A stretch of DNA of 64,000 nt from Haberlea rhodopensis (taxonomy: Eukaryota; Streptophyta; Magnoliopsida; Lamiales; Gesneriaceae). Position numbers and translations under genes: made by a program. Location: positions 3,534,001 through 3,598,000 of the forward strand of contig CAJQUN010000014.1 of NCBI GenBank assembly GCA_907163345.1. The letters run 5' to 3'. The notes under the pieces are model-generated. The model searched no databases. It was not told where the DNA came from and was given only the letters and a program-made list of their open reading frames with translations. Positions 9,810-21,129 of this stretch are shown one piece after another. Numbering within the stretch: the first letter of the stretch is position 1; every line of letters starts with the position of its first letter.

Positions 9810-11662
9810 ATGGCAGATGATGAAAATGTTGATACTGGTGAAGAAACCGGTAGTCGCAGTACTGGAAGCTCGAATTCAATCGTTTCGGACTTGGATTCCA
9901 CTGATCAAACTGCAGTGGTGATCCCTCAAGAAAGTAGAGAAGAGGCGGATACTGAAAGTGGCCATGAAAACCAAGCCTCGAGTTCTACTAATCAAACCAA
10001 AGATTTGAGTTCTAAATCTGAATCACTTTCTGCTCTTCAAGAAGCGATGGCAAATGCTGTTGCTATTGTTTTTGAACTCAGGAAACGCTTGAATCTTGAA
10101 AGGGGAAGCAGCAGTAATGGCAGTAGCGATGCACCGTCGAATCAAGAACAGAATATAAGGCCGCGGGGACCAGCTTCCAGGTGAGTACTCATGTCGTCCA
10201 TCGATTCTCTATATTAATATGATGCAAAATATGAGATCAGTTAATAGAAGGATTACTATTCATTTGAAGATTTGTCATCGGTAGTTCATATTTGACGTGT
10301 TGCTTCCAAGAAAATCTTGTATCTGTTTTATGCAAATTGTAACTGAATTTTGAGTTATTTGTTCCAACAATGTAGCTCATCTTTTTAGGGTTGGAAAACC
10401 TAAAAAGAGTCAAATTTTGATGTTGCTCAGGGAGATTTCTTCACCTAATTTCACAAGAAAATTTGATTCACCACTAATTAGTATTAAGACAAACCTAATC
10501 ATATGATGGATAAGTGGAGACTTAATTTATATTTTAAGTTTGTTGGATTCTGCGATGTTCTAATGCTTAATTAAACAAAAGTTTAAGACTAGTATTGATT
10601 AAAACATAAGTTTCGGACATTTTTGAACAAAATTAATTTCCATGGGTCTAAATAAATAAATAAAATCTATCCACCAACACTTGTAAAAGGTGTTCTAGTA
10701 AAACTAAAATGCCAATACAATAGATTTAAACATTTTAATTTACAAAAACCACACAAAAAATATTATATATTAAATCCCATTTTGTTGGAAACAAACATTA
10801 TTTACTTCTTTCTTCATAATTTCCAAAATGATATTTCAACATACATTAAACACCATTTATAACAGAATAACTTTAATATATACAATGTTTCAATTATAAT
10901 TCTATTATCGTTATGTTCATGAGATAGAATATAGTTTTTTGGTAAGATAATTTATTCATCAAATACAAGAAGTACTTGGAAAATAGTAGTTACAAAATAC
11001 ATTACTCGGAACTAATACATTGGTAGATAAAAGCCGGGTACACAAACCAATCTGTCAAAGCATAATTACAAGACGAAAAATTACATGATATCCATAACCA
11101 ATTCCTAACCTTTACCTCTTCTATAAGTTTATCGTTGTTCGGTTCAGAGTCCTTGAAAGATGCATCATTCTCATTTTCAAATGCTCCAAACTATACGATG
11201 CCACATGTCGTTCCAAATTTTACAATAACTCCGGAATGGATTTAAACCTTGATGTTGAATCAAATGGTGTTCAATATGAATGTGACACATCGAAGAAACT
11301 CCAAACACGAGTAACAGTTTCTTTTATCATGCAGGAATTTGCCGCCTGAATGGTTGTGCTTTATAAAAAAATTAACTTTAACCGAAGCGAGTCATGTAGA
11401 TGGAACCCTAGATCTTCAACCTCTTTCTGCAGTATTGATTCCATCCTGCCCTGAAATCCCCAGAGAAGCCCACGACATGCGTAAAAGCGTAGATCTCATG
11501 GTATTTGATTATGAAAATACACAGTATAACATGGTCTTAAGAGGCTACAACTACGAGGGGATAGTGCTATATAGTATCAATGGGGATAGTCCCTATATAT
11601 ACTCACATTTGCCTTCAAGTGTTGAAGTTGCACTACGACTGAATCTCTCCTTTCTGTCATAA
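9810..11662 (+). pseudogene. B3-domain protein gene 2, copy a (truncated at duplication junction)
   Basis: Exon 1 (9810-10180) has donor CAG|GTGAGT; exon 2 starts at 11335 after GCAG. Both match gene 2b at 18370-20323. At about 11583 the sequence switches from the B3 coding region to the left end of duplication unit 2, so the second half of the B3 domain, including the WRKFIRAHNLQHGD helix, is missing. The frame runs on into junction DNA and stops at 11662, adding about 26 unrelated residues. Promoter and splice sites are intact, so a shortened chimeric protein could still be made, but a working B3 fold is unlikely. Confidence 0.85.
11338..11348 (+). other. Start of exon 2 after the shared GPASR splice junction
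   Basis: B3 gene 1 and gene 2 both end exon 1 with the residues GPASR and split the Arg codon AG|G across the intron. This shared phase and sequence shows the two genes are paralogs, although their exon 1 sequences are otherwise very different. Confidence 0.6.
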
Positions 11663-11815
11663 ATCAAGCGGTGTCGAGTAGTTCGTGTACATTTTTGAAG
11701 TCGAGCTAGATTTTAGCGTCTCAGAGTTGGTATATGAGTTCGAGATTTTTTTTTTTTACAAATATTAATAAAAAAATTACCGATTATATCTTAATCTTAT
11801 CATAATTGTAATTTA

Positions 11816-12907
11816 GGGGATAATACATGATATAGTCCTTCATATTTGCACTCATTCCCGATTTAGTCCTTTTAGTTTATTAATATTTTTCAAATCAATC
11901 TTAGTTGTTAAAAGAGTTTCAATTAACACCTAAATAAATTCCAAAACTCTTATTTTTTGACCGTTTCTATTTTTCATCACAAAATGACAATAAAATAAGG
12001 CCGAAATCAAACTAATCTCTCCACTCTATTTTAATCCCCCATTCTCGAGCCATGTGCCCACATTGAAAAACGGAACAAAAGCAGTGTGAGGGAGAGAGAT
12101 CATATCGCCAATGGCAAAACACCGCGAAATCACCAGAGACAGAGCACCCAATGAAGGCTTTTTGGATGGGCTTCAAAAGACCCTTACGGGGTTTTAGCTC
12201 CTTTCAAGTTCTCTAGAAGGCACAGATCTGGGTTTTCATTTGCTTTTAAGGTTTTATAGAACTAAGATAATGATCGAGTCGTTTTTATGCTAAATATGGT
12301 TTTTTTGAATGGCTGGTTTAATTTATTTTGTGGGTTGTTTTGTAGAGCTGTTGGGGAACATAATGTGCAGTTCAAAGTTCTGTATCGTCGGCCTGAGAAT
12401 CTGCCTCTTGATTGGTGCTCCTCTCTAATGTGCCTGAATCAATGGAATCACGACTTACAGCCCATCAAGGTATTTTGGACTTGGTCTTGGTGGCCTCAGC
12501 CATATAGCCGTGAAGTTTTCTAAGGCTTTTGGGACTCATGGTGATAGTCATCAATACATCGATTAATAAAAAGAAGGGAGCTATTGACATTCTTGGCGCG
12601 AACGAGTTTTTAGTAAGCCGTGACCATGAGCAGATGCAGGTTTCTTGGCGCGGATAAGAAGAAAAATCCCTAAAAAATGGAACTGAAGCACTGACATTCG
12701 AATCTGAATGCTCAAAAAAATCAAAAATCTGACTTTATGATTTTGTAGTGAAAAATAGAAATGTGATCAAAAAAAGTTTTGATATTTATCTGAGTGTTAA
12801 TTGAAAACCCACTAACAGCTGAGATTGATTTGGGAAACATTAACAAACTAAAGGGACTAAATCAGGTCGATACAAATACGAGGAACAAAATCGGGAATGA
12901 TATTTAC
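11816..12907. mobile_element. TIR element carrying a captured CAD gene fragment (Pack-type), copy 2
   Basis: Duplicate of the element at 5135-6310. The left arm is about 11816-12050; the right arm, about 12725-12907, is shortened relative to copy 1, with roughly 75 bp missing near 12737. The two element copies differ by more substitutions and indels than the adjoining B3 genes do. Confidence 0.7.
12111..12655 (+). pseudogene. Cinnamyl alcohol dehydrogenase (CAD) gene fragment, copy 2
   Basis: Same fragment as 5426-5973, from an ATG at 12111. It again retains the intron and the GEHNVQFKVLY block. It differs from copy 1 by several point changes and short indels, and its frames are broken at other places too. 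It has no intact catalytic domain. Confidence 0.78.
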
Positions 12908-12963
12908 AGATTAATTTTCATAATTTATATAACATTTAATAGGTATCCACGTGTGTGCGAAGA

Positions 12964-12974
12964 CTATGATTGTC
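12964..12974 (+). repeat. Left target-site duplication of the foldback element
   Basis: CTATGATTGTC, repeated at 14776-14786. In duplication unit 1 the same word occurs once at 6364-6374, directly joined to AATATCGATCAC, giving the empty site. Confidence 0.93.
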
Positions 12975-14775
12975 GACTAAAATATCAAAAAATAACAAAA
13001 AAAAATAAAAATTTTAAAATTAACGTAACAAAAAATTCGTTTAACAATTTATAGGAATTCGTTTCTTGAACAAACGATTTCTACTTTTTTGTTTTGTTTT
13101 TTGTTTTTTTTTTTAAAAATAAAGGTTAATTCGTTTCTTACAGAAACGAATTCACCTTTTTTATTTTTTTTTAATTTTAAATATAATATAATATATAATT
13201 ATTATATTATAATAATAATAATTATTATTATATTATATAAAATATAATATAATATATATATACATATACATATACGTATATGTATATATATAATATAATA
13301 TACATAATATTATATTATATATATATATTATTATATTTACATATATATAATAAAAATAATAATTGTGTTCGGGTTTTGTCGAGCCGTACAACTCATTTCG
13401 AATATGTATATCCTGATTATGTCCGTTACCATCTCGTCGGGCCATTATCGTAGGCAGATCATACCCCACAGATTTATTATTATTATTAATTTTTTTATTA
13501 TTGTTATAATAATAATAATAATAATTACATAGAGACGTCAACGGAGCGGACGACACGAGTCACAGCATGAGTACGATATGACACGGAGCGATACGACACG
13601 ACCCATTTTACTATAGTGTCGTGTCATGCCAGGCACGGCCCGGGACATAGACCGTGACGGGCCAAGAGGTGCTGGCCCGTGGGCCGACACTGGCACGGCA
13701 CAACATTGTAATTATATATATATATATATATAAATATATTATACCTTTAATTTATATTAAAAATATATTTATGTAAATATTAAATCGCAGGGCATGTTCT
13801 GCCTATGATCATGGCCTTACGAGCTGGTAACAAGGCGGCATTAGAGGGTGCACTCGGCACGAGGAGCACTCCCTTTATGCGTTGATTATTATTATTATTA
13901 TAATTATAATTTTATCAGTGCCGAGCACGACAACCCATTACGAACATGTGTACCCCGAGCTAGTATTTTCAAAATCGTGCCGGACATAAAACCAGTATCA
14001 TCTCAAGCCAATATCTAATTACATTCATGCCCCAAGGGAGTGCTCCCCATTACACACCTGTCATCTATGCCAATAATTTACGTTATGCGCTTCCCAATCT
14101 TACAAATTATTATTATTATTATTAGAATTATTATTATTATAATAATTATAATTATATACATGTATATATATATGTATATATTATATTAATATTATAATAA
14201 ATTGATGGTGATGTAAAACATGAGTTGCATCCTTACAGCGTGATATCTAAAATATGAGTTGCATCCTTATAACTTTTGTTTCCGATAATAATAATTAATC
14301 TGGAGGGTATGATCTGCCCATGATCATGGTCCGACAAGATGGTAACGAGACGTTATCAAGATACACATGTTCGAAATGAGTTGTACCGCTCGACAAGACT
14401 CAAATACAATTATTTTTTTATTTTTATTATAACATATATATAATAATATATATATATATTAATATATAATATATACAGATACATATATATATTTTATATA
14501 TATGTATATTATATTATATATAATATAATAACTATTATTTATAATTATATATATAATAATAATTTATTATATTATTTAAAATAAAAAAATAGAAAAGGTA
14601 AATTCGTTTCTGTAAGAAACGAATTTACCTTTTATTTTTTCAAAAAAAATAAAAATTTGAAAAAAAAGTTGAAATCGTTTCGTGAAGAAACGATTTACCA
14701 TAAAAAGTAAACCAAAAAATTTGTACGGTATTTTCATAATTTTAATTTTTTTTGGCTATATTTTAAATTTTAAAC
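12975..14775. mobile_element. Foldback / Mutator-like element with about 500-bp inverted arms
   Basis: A 1801-bp insertion flanked by the 11-bp duplication CTATGATTGTC. Arms 12975-13477 and 14283-14775 are imperfect inverted repeats: both contain an ATCGTTTCTT-type hairpin near the end, AT-rich tracts, and an inner block with GTACAACTCATTTCGAA and GGCAGATCATACCC. The interior holds a second, smaller inverted pair (around 13800-13900 and 13920-14060, with GGAGCACTCCCTT against AAGGGAGTGCTCC), so the structure is nested. There is no transposase. An 11-bp duplication and long TIRs suggest a non-autonomous Mutator-like or foldback element (family knowledge). It inserted after the tandem duplication. 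Confidence 0.88.
13530..13720 (+). mobile_element. hAT-type terminal fragment inside the foldback element
   Basis: TAGAGACGTCAACGGAGCGG at 13530 and the following CACGACACG/GGCACGGCCC-rich stretch resemble the left terminus of the hAT element at 59419. No matching right terminus was found nearby, so this is a fragment. Confidence 0.5.
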
Positions 14776-15023
14776 CTATGATTGTCAATATCGATCACGC
14801 AAGGGTCGAAACGAATGATCTTTACTTTGTAGTAGTGAGTGTTGCAATAGAGTAAATTAACGCATATGTTTCTTCCCTCCATGCTGCCATCCTCGCACAA
14901 CTTACACCATCTTATATTTTTCCTCTTCCTCTACTAACCATCTCTCTCTCAGTCGCGTTTTTTACTTCTCTATGAAAAGATTACAATTAGCATCAAGAAT
15001 ACTGATATCCAAAAATCAAGAAA

Positions 15024-17184
15024 ATGGGGGACTCATATTATAATACTGATTCTGAAGCCACGGATTCTGACGATCTAACTGCAGCTCGTTCTCTAGTAGC
15101 CTTGAAGTCTAGTACGCCCATGGCTGTGAACCAAGAAATGCAAAACAATATTCCCGAAACACTTTTACGAATCAAGAAAAGCTTAAATGTTCCAGGACAA
15201 TGCCGCAGCAATAATGCACTACGCATGATCAGGCCTCTGGTTAACCAAAGGTGTGTGCCGGGGCCGGCTTCCAGGTACTCATCTTGATCGGTCATCTTCA
15301 TAGGATGCGAAAAATGTGCAAATTTTCATATGGGTTTTTTGTGGTTTGAGGATTTCTTCATAAGCATTTAGGTTTTTGTTATATGAATTTATGCATGTTT
15401 TCTTGAAGTAACTACAAGTTCTCTGTTTCAAGTTCTTGGATGTATAATTTTTCTCCCCTATTCAAGATGTGCCACTTGCACAATTGATCATGAATCCGAT
15501 GCATCAAATTTCTGATTTTTTTTTTTTTTAATATGTGCATGAAACTGTAATTTCGATATATTTCTTTACTGATGTTGTTAGTTTTTTGAATTGAGAGTAT
15601 ATAATCAGCCAAGTTTGAAACCTGGCATAGAATTTTTAACTTGAACTTTTAGTGGAAAAAAACTTTAAAATTTTTATAAAAAAAACTTTTTTTTACACCC
15701 TAAATCTTTTTAAGCTTTAAGTATTATTAAAAAAAATCTCGCCACAAAAAAATAATTTTTTTGGGTCCGTTTCTGTTCATTATCATTTTAGGGAATTCAT
15801 GATGGGTACAACTAAGAAAGAGGGCAGTATGTATGGAGCGAAATTAACTTACTTCTAATAAAAGTTAGTAAAATAGAATAGAATATTTAGAATAATAGTT
15901 TCAAATGTTTAGAATTAAACAAAATATGATCCCAATTCCCAAAGAAAATGTTTTTAACAAAAGAAGTCTCACATAAATATTTTAACAAATATAGTGTCAG
16001 GAAAATTATTTTTTAACAAAATTGATCCGAAAATCATGTTTCATTAAACAAAAAATAATGATATGAACATGTGCACTGTACATATTCGTTCAAGAACAAA
16101 TCACTTTATGCCGACACATGCCCCATGTGCACGATATATGTCCCCATGTGCACGATACATGTCTGTTTTATACTTTTAACGAAAAATGGTATTTTGACCA
16201 CTTTTGTCAAAATAACAATTTTTGTGTGACTATTTGTTTAGTCTTAAAAATTTAGCACTAGTATTCGAGAAACCCCTATTCTATGAGATCATCATTTTTA
16301 TAATTTAACCTAAAAGTTATCATTCCAAATCACACGAGCATCCATTTTTAAAAAGATAAAATTAATAAAGTAAGAGCACCTTAGACGTACCATACCAATT
16401 TTTTATATCCTAAAAATATCCTCATATTATTAAACATCTATATATTTGTATTCCAAAACTATCCCTCAAAATACAAAAAAACAAAACATATCAATCCAAA
16501 AATAAAAACACAAGCTTTGTTAATAATTTGAAAATACAAACAAAATTCAAATATAAAAAAAAACTAAAAAAACAATTTTATATTATAATTCAAATAAATA
16601 GAAGATAAAAAAAAGATAAAATATTTTATTTATAAGTATTTATTGTAACAAATATTATTATTATATATCCTCTCTTACGCAACGCGTGCATGGGTCGGTA
16701 GTACTTATTAAAGTTCTAGATTCTATTATATTGATTTGCTTCCAACAATATGCATGCATGCAGGAAGTTAGGGCCTGAGGCTTGCTGCTTTATCAGAGAG
16801 TTGAGTATAACCGACACAAATGTCGGAAGGCTATATCTTACACGTGATGAGGCGGAATCTATTCCGTCCTGCCCTCCGATGGCAGAAGCCCCTCTATACT
16901 CGCGTAAAATTGTGACGCTAAAGGTGTTTGATTATCAAAATGTGCTGTGGAATATGATGTTAAAGTGCTACAAGTATGAGGGAAATACACTGTATATTTT
17001 CAGCATTGACGCCTGGAGAAATTTTCTCCGTGCTCACAATTTGGGACGCGGCGATACGATTTTCTTTTACAAGAATAGGGACTCAAGAATAAATGCTGAT
17101 GATTATTACTACGTAATACTGTTTTGGAGATTGAGAGACGGAGGTTTCGAGACTTTCTTAAATCCTCCATTGAAGAAGCTATAA
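15024..17184 (+). CDS. B3-domain protein gene 1, copy b (two exons)
   Basis: Exons 15024-15274 and 16764-17184, same splice sites and phase as copy a, with an identical 223-residue product. The intron is 1489 bp, longer than in copy a. The foldback element ends only about 250 bp upstream of the ATG, so only the proximal promoter, including the TATA-like TTATATTTT and CT-rich leader, is shared with copy a; distal sequence is replaced. This makes different regulation of the two copies possible. The B3 fold call rests on the same motifs as copy a. Confidence 0.75.
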
Positions 17185-17468
17185 CAGGAGAGACTTTTGT
17201 TACCAGAGAAAATATGTGAAAAAATGCAAAAACTTTGGTGCCTGAAATGTAGTTTAAAGACAGCAGATTTCAGTAGTTCAAGATATATACTTAGTTTTCG
17301 TGAGTAGATTTAGTCCAGTTTTGGTGTTACATTTGCCCGACAAACTCATACAACTACAATTCTGAAAATTGTGAGTTACTCGGCAATTTGAATACACGTC
17401 GTCAAGATGAAAATGGTTATTAACCTTCAAAATTAACGGTTATTAACCTTCAAAACTATCTATCTAAT

Positions 17469-17565
17469 GAGCCTGCGGGCCTAGCCTGGATGGTAAAGGC
17501 TCACCCTTCCCACTTTAGATATATTTCGGTTCGAGACTTGTATAAATCATTCGTCCCTTCTAATT
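17469..17565 (+). mobile_element. tRNA-derived SINE-like remnant, copy 2
   Basis: Duplicate of 8909-9005, carried along by the segmental duplication; box B GGTTCGAGACTT is at about 17528-17539. Confidence 0.45.
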
Positions 17566-18250
17566 AAATAATATTATAGCTTATAGCAGAAAACTTAAAG
17601 AACAAAATTGTTAATACCCATAACATCTGAAAATTCTATCCTACATGGGATTGTTACTCCGATGTGGATATAATCCATAGATGGTTAGGACCCTACGTGA
17701 AGTCCACGCTATTTAACGACTCAAACTATGTTATAATTTTCTCGTAAGAGAAATTCTATCATACATCGGGAGGTGTTGATATAACTCTATGGATGGTGTG
17801 GACGATAAGGTCCACCCTATCTAATAATTCAAAGTATATCTGAATAACACACACATATGTATGTAGGATAGAATTTTCTCATAACATCTTATCGCCCGAT
17901 ATTAACTCATCAAAGATGACCAACCTCACTTTCTAAGGCCACACACACTCAATAAGAGAACTTGGTCAAATATGTGGTATGGAAAATGTATCACAGAAGC
18001 AATAAATGGTCAAAACAATAAATATAATTATTTTATATAATTTTGCGAAGATATTAATTTGAAAAATCATCAATCACTAAATAAATAAAGGAAGTTGATG
18101 TATGATTTTTCCCAACTACAAAAATATAAAATAATATAGTGCAGTTATTTAATATATATTCTAAGAGATACAAATACATAAAAATAAATAAATAAAATTC
18201 AATCAAGTGTCGAACTCCATCCATCTGAAAATCAGTTTGAACCGCATTTG

Positions 18251-18258
18251 TATATATA
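18251..18258 (+). promoter_or_regulatory. TATA box of B3 gene 2b
   Basis: TATATATA about 110 bp upstream of ATG 18370; identical in copy a. Confidence 0.6.
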
Positions 18259-18369
18259 GCTTGTACCCTCCACTCTTTTTCCTACATCTCTCTCTAATTT
18301 CTTTCGTTTTCCCATTATGAAATAACAATTAACAATCCTAATCAATTACTGTTATCCAGAATCAAGAAA

Positions 18370-20323
18370 ATGGCAGATGATGAAAATGTTGATACTGGTG
18401 AAGAAACCGGTAGTCGCAGTACTGGAAGCTCGAATTCAATCGTTTCGGACTTGGATTCCACTGATCAAACTGCAGTGGTGATCCCTCAAGAAAGTAGAGA
18501 AGAGGCGGATACTGAAAGTGGCCATGAAAACCAAGCCTCGAGTTCTACTAATCAAACCAAAGATTTGAGTTCTAAATCTGAATCACTTTCTGCTCTTCAA
18601 GAAGCGATGGCAAATGCTGTTGCTATTGTTTTTGAACTCAGGAAACGCTTGAATCTTGAAAGGGGAAGCAGCAGTAATGGCAGTAGCGATGCACCGTCGA
18701 ATCAAGAACAGAATATAAGGCCGCGGGGACCAGCTTCCAGGTGAGTACTCATGTCGTCCATCGATTCTCTATATTAATATGATGCAAAATATGAGATCAG
18801 TTAATAGAAGGATTACTATTCATTTGAAGATTTGTCATCGGTAGTTCATATTTGACGTGTTGCTTCCAAGAAAATCTTGTATCTGTTTTATGCAAATTGT
18901 AACTGAATTTTGAGTTATTTGTTCCAACAATGTAGCTCATCTTTTTAGGGTTGGAAAACCTAAAAAGAGTCAAATTTTGATGTTGCTCAGGGAGATTTCT
19001 TCACCTAATTTCACAAGAAAATTTGATTCACCACTAATTAGTATTAAGACAAACCTAATCATATGATGGATAAGTGGAGACTTAATTTATATTTTAAGTT
19101 TGTTGGATTCTGCGATGTTCTGATGCTTAATTAAACAAAAGTTTGAGACTAGTATTGATTAAAACATAAGTTTCGGCCATTTTTGAACAAAAATAATTTC
19201 CATGGGTCTAAATAAATAAATAAAATCTATCCACCAACACTTGTAAAGGTGTTCTAGTAAAACTAAAATGCCAATACAATAGATTTAAACATTTTAATTT
19301 ACAAAAACCACACAAAAAATATTATATATTAAATCCCATTTTGTTGGAAACAAACATTATTTACTTCTTTCTTCATAATTTCCAAAATGATATTTCAACA
19401 TACATTAAACACCATTTATAACAGAATAACTTTAATATATACAATGTTTCAATTATAATTCTATTATCGTTATGTTCATGAGATAGAATATAGTTTTTTG
19501 GTAAGATAATTTATTCATCAAATACAAGAAGTACTTGGAAAATAGTAGTTACAAAATACATTACTCGGAACTAATACATTGGTAGATAAAAGCCGGGTAC
19601 ACAAACCAATCTGTCAAAGCATAATTACAAGACGAAAAATTACATGATATCCATAACCAATTCCTAACCTTTACCTCTTCTATAAGTTTATCGTTGTTCG
19701 GTTCAGAGTCCTTGAAAGATGCATCATTCTCATTTTCAAATGCTCCAAACTATACGATGCCACATGTCGTTCCAAATTTTACAATAACTCCGGAATGGAT
19801 TTAAACCTTGATGTTGAATCAAATGGTGTTCAATATGAATGTGACACATCGAAGAAACTCCAAACACGAGTAACAGTTTCTTTTATCATGCAGGAATTTG
19901 CCGCCTGAATGGTTGTGCTTTATAAAAAAATTAACTTTAACCGAAGCGAGTCATGTAGATGGAACCCTAGATCTTCAACCTCTTTCTGCAGTATTGATTC
20001 CATCCTGCCCTGAAATCCCCAGAGAAGCCCACGACATGCGTAAAAGCGTAGATCTCATGGTATTTGATTATGAAAATACACAGTATAACATGGTCTTAAG
20101 AGGCTACAACTACGAGGGGATAGTGCTATATAGTATCAATGGAGGATGGAGAAAGTTCATTCGAGCTCACAATCTACAACATGGCGATTGGATATTCTTT
20201 TACAAGAATCGAGACCCGAGGATTAACGGCGATGAGTTCTACTACGTAATACTGTTTACCAGAACGAGCGATGGAGAGTTTAAACCTGACGATCCTGAAG
20301 AAAATGAAGGTGAAGAAAAGTGA
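18370..20323 (+). CDS. B3-domain protein gene 2, copy b (intact, two exons)
   Basis: Exons 18370-18740 and 19894-20323 join in phase to a 266-residue protein. Exon 1 encodes a long acidic and Ser/Thr-rich, probably disordered region with a short helical SALQEAMANAVAIVFELRKR segment near its end. Exon 2 encodes the B3-like domain: LDLQPLSAVLIPSCPEI, FDYENTQYNM, WRKFIRAHNLQHGDW and FFYKNRDPRI, and ends in an acidic tail. It is the only complete version of gene 2 here, because the duplication junction cut copy a. It is a likely nuclear DNA-binding protein by family. Target genes cannot be inferred. Confidence 0.77.
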
Positions 20324-21129
20324 AGGGCTGAATGGTTTTTTTGTGTGAAATAATATTACCATCATTTTTGTCTCTGGATTGCAAGCATTTGCAAGATGGA
20401 TGAAGTTTCTTTAAGGTCACTCCTGCTGTTACATTTGGTTAGTTCATTCACTGCGTTTTTGCACTGTTCTAGTCTCATGTTTTTGCAAGTTTGTACATTT
20501 TTGTTTGATATGATGATATCATGTGTTATCTGGGCGGACCAAAAAATAAAGTTTTTTTAAGATTGACCGAATTAGATAGGGTTAAAGAGCTATGGTTGGA
20601 CTAAAAAATTAAATTTTCAAAAATTAGCACTACCTTTAAAAAAAAAGTATGATACTAGAGGTGAAATGAAAAAAAAAATTATATATATATATATATATGA
20701 TTATCCATAAATTATATTCAATTTATAATACATGAATTTTTTTAATATAAAAATATAATATATATAAAAATTATTATACATGCAAGGATCGCATGCCAAA
20801 GCTCGGTGTTAATACACCTTGGTTCATTTAAAATAAAGGATGAGATAAGAATGAGATTGAACAGAGATAATAAATAATAGAATATGATAAGTTATATGTT
20901 GTTTAATATGATTTAAAATGGTGGATTAATGTTATGTATTTGTTGTAATGACCAAAATATTTTCACTAACGTTATTTAATTTGATTGAGTAAAAATAAAA
21001 CTATAATTAATATTGAAATATAAATTATATTTTTATATTTTGAAGATTAATTAATTTAAAAATCTTTGAAAAAATTTAATTTTTCAAATAAATTTTATTA
21101 TCAAATAATATTTTTTCCAAGGTTGCCAG
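20324..21129. other. Spacer after B3 gene 2b; MITE-like fragment
   Basis: AT-rich, with a TA microsatellite near 20683-20698. At about 20530-20660 the words GGACTAAAAAATTAAATTTT and AATTAGCACTAC resemble the short element at 31092-31247, so this may be a degraded MITE of the same family. No gene seen. Confidence 0.45.

Larger units (their letters stand above)
4907..11587 (+). repeat. Tandem segmental duplication, unit 1
   Basis: First of two direct copies of a block holding a CAD-fragment element, B3 gene 1 and B3 gene 2. It starts with the words AGTCCCTATATATACTC, which recur at 11588 where the second copy begins, so the period is 6681 bp. The last part of unit 1 matches unit 2 only up to the ATCAATGG word inside exon 2 of B3 gene 2 (about 11582 versus 20142). 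The few bases between that word and the start of unit 2 look like junction filler. Confidence 0.92.
17185..18369. other. Spacer between B3 gene 1b and gene 2b
   Basis: Nearly identical to 8625-9809; I saw a single substitution (A/C near 17241). It contains the second copy of the SINE-like remnant and the TATA box of gene 2b at 18251-18258. Confidence 0.7.
11588..20142 (+). repeat. Tandem segmental duplication, unit 2 (with a later insertion)
   Basis: Second copy of the block that begins at 4907. It is about 1.88 kb longer than unit 1, mostly because a 1801-bp foldback element with its 11-bp target duplication lies at 12975-14775, and partly through small indels, including about 150 bp at 16216-16365 that unit 1 lacks. 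Beyond 20142 the single-copy remainder of B3 gene 2 continues, showing that the duplication endpoint lay inside that gene. Confidence 0.92.

Noticed and set aside
13233..13556. 107-residue minus-strand frame rich in Tyr, Asn and Ile
   Set aside because: Falls in AT-rich inverted-repeat and microsatellite DNA of the foldback element; no domain.
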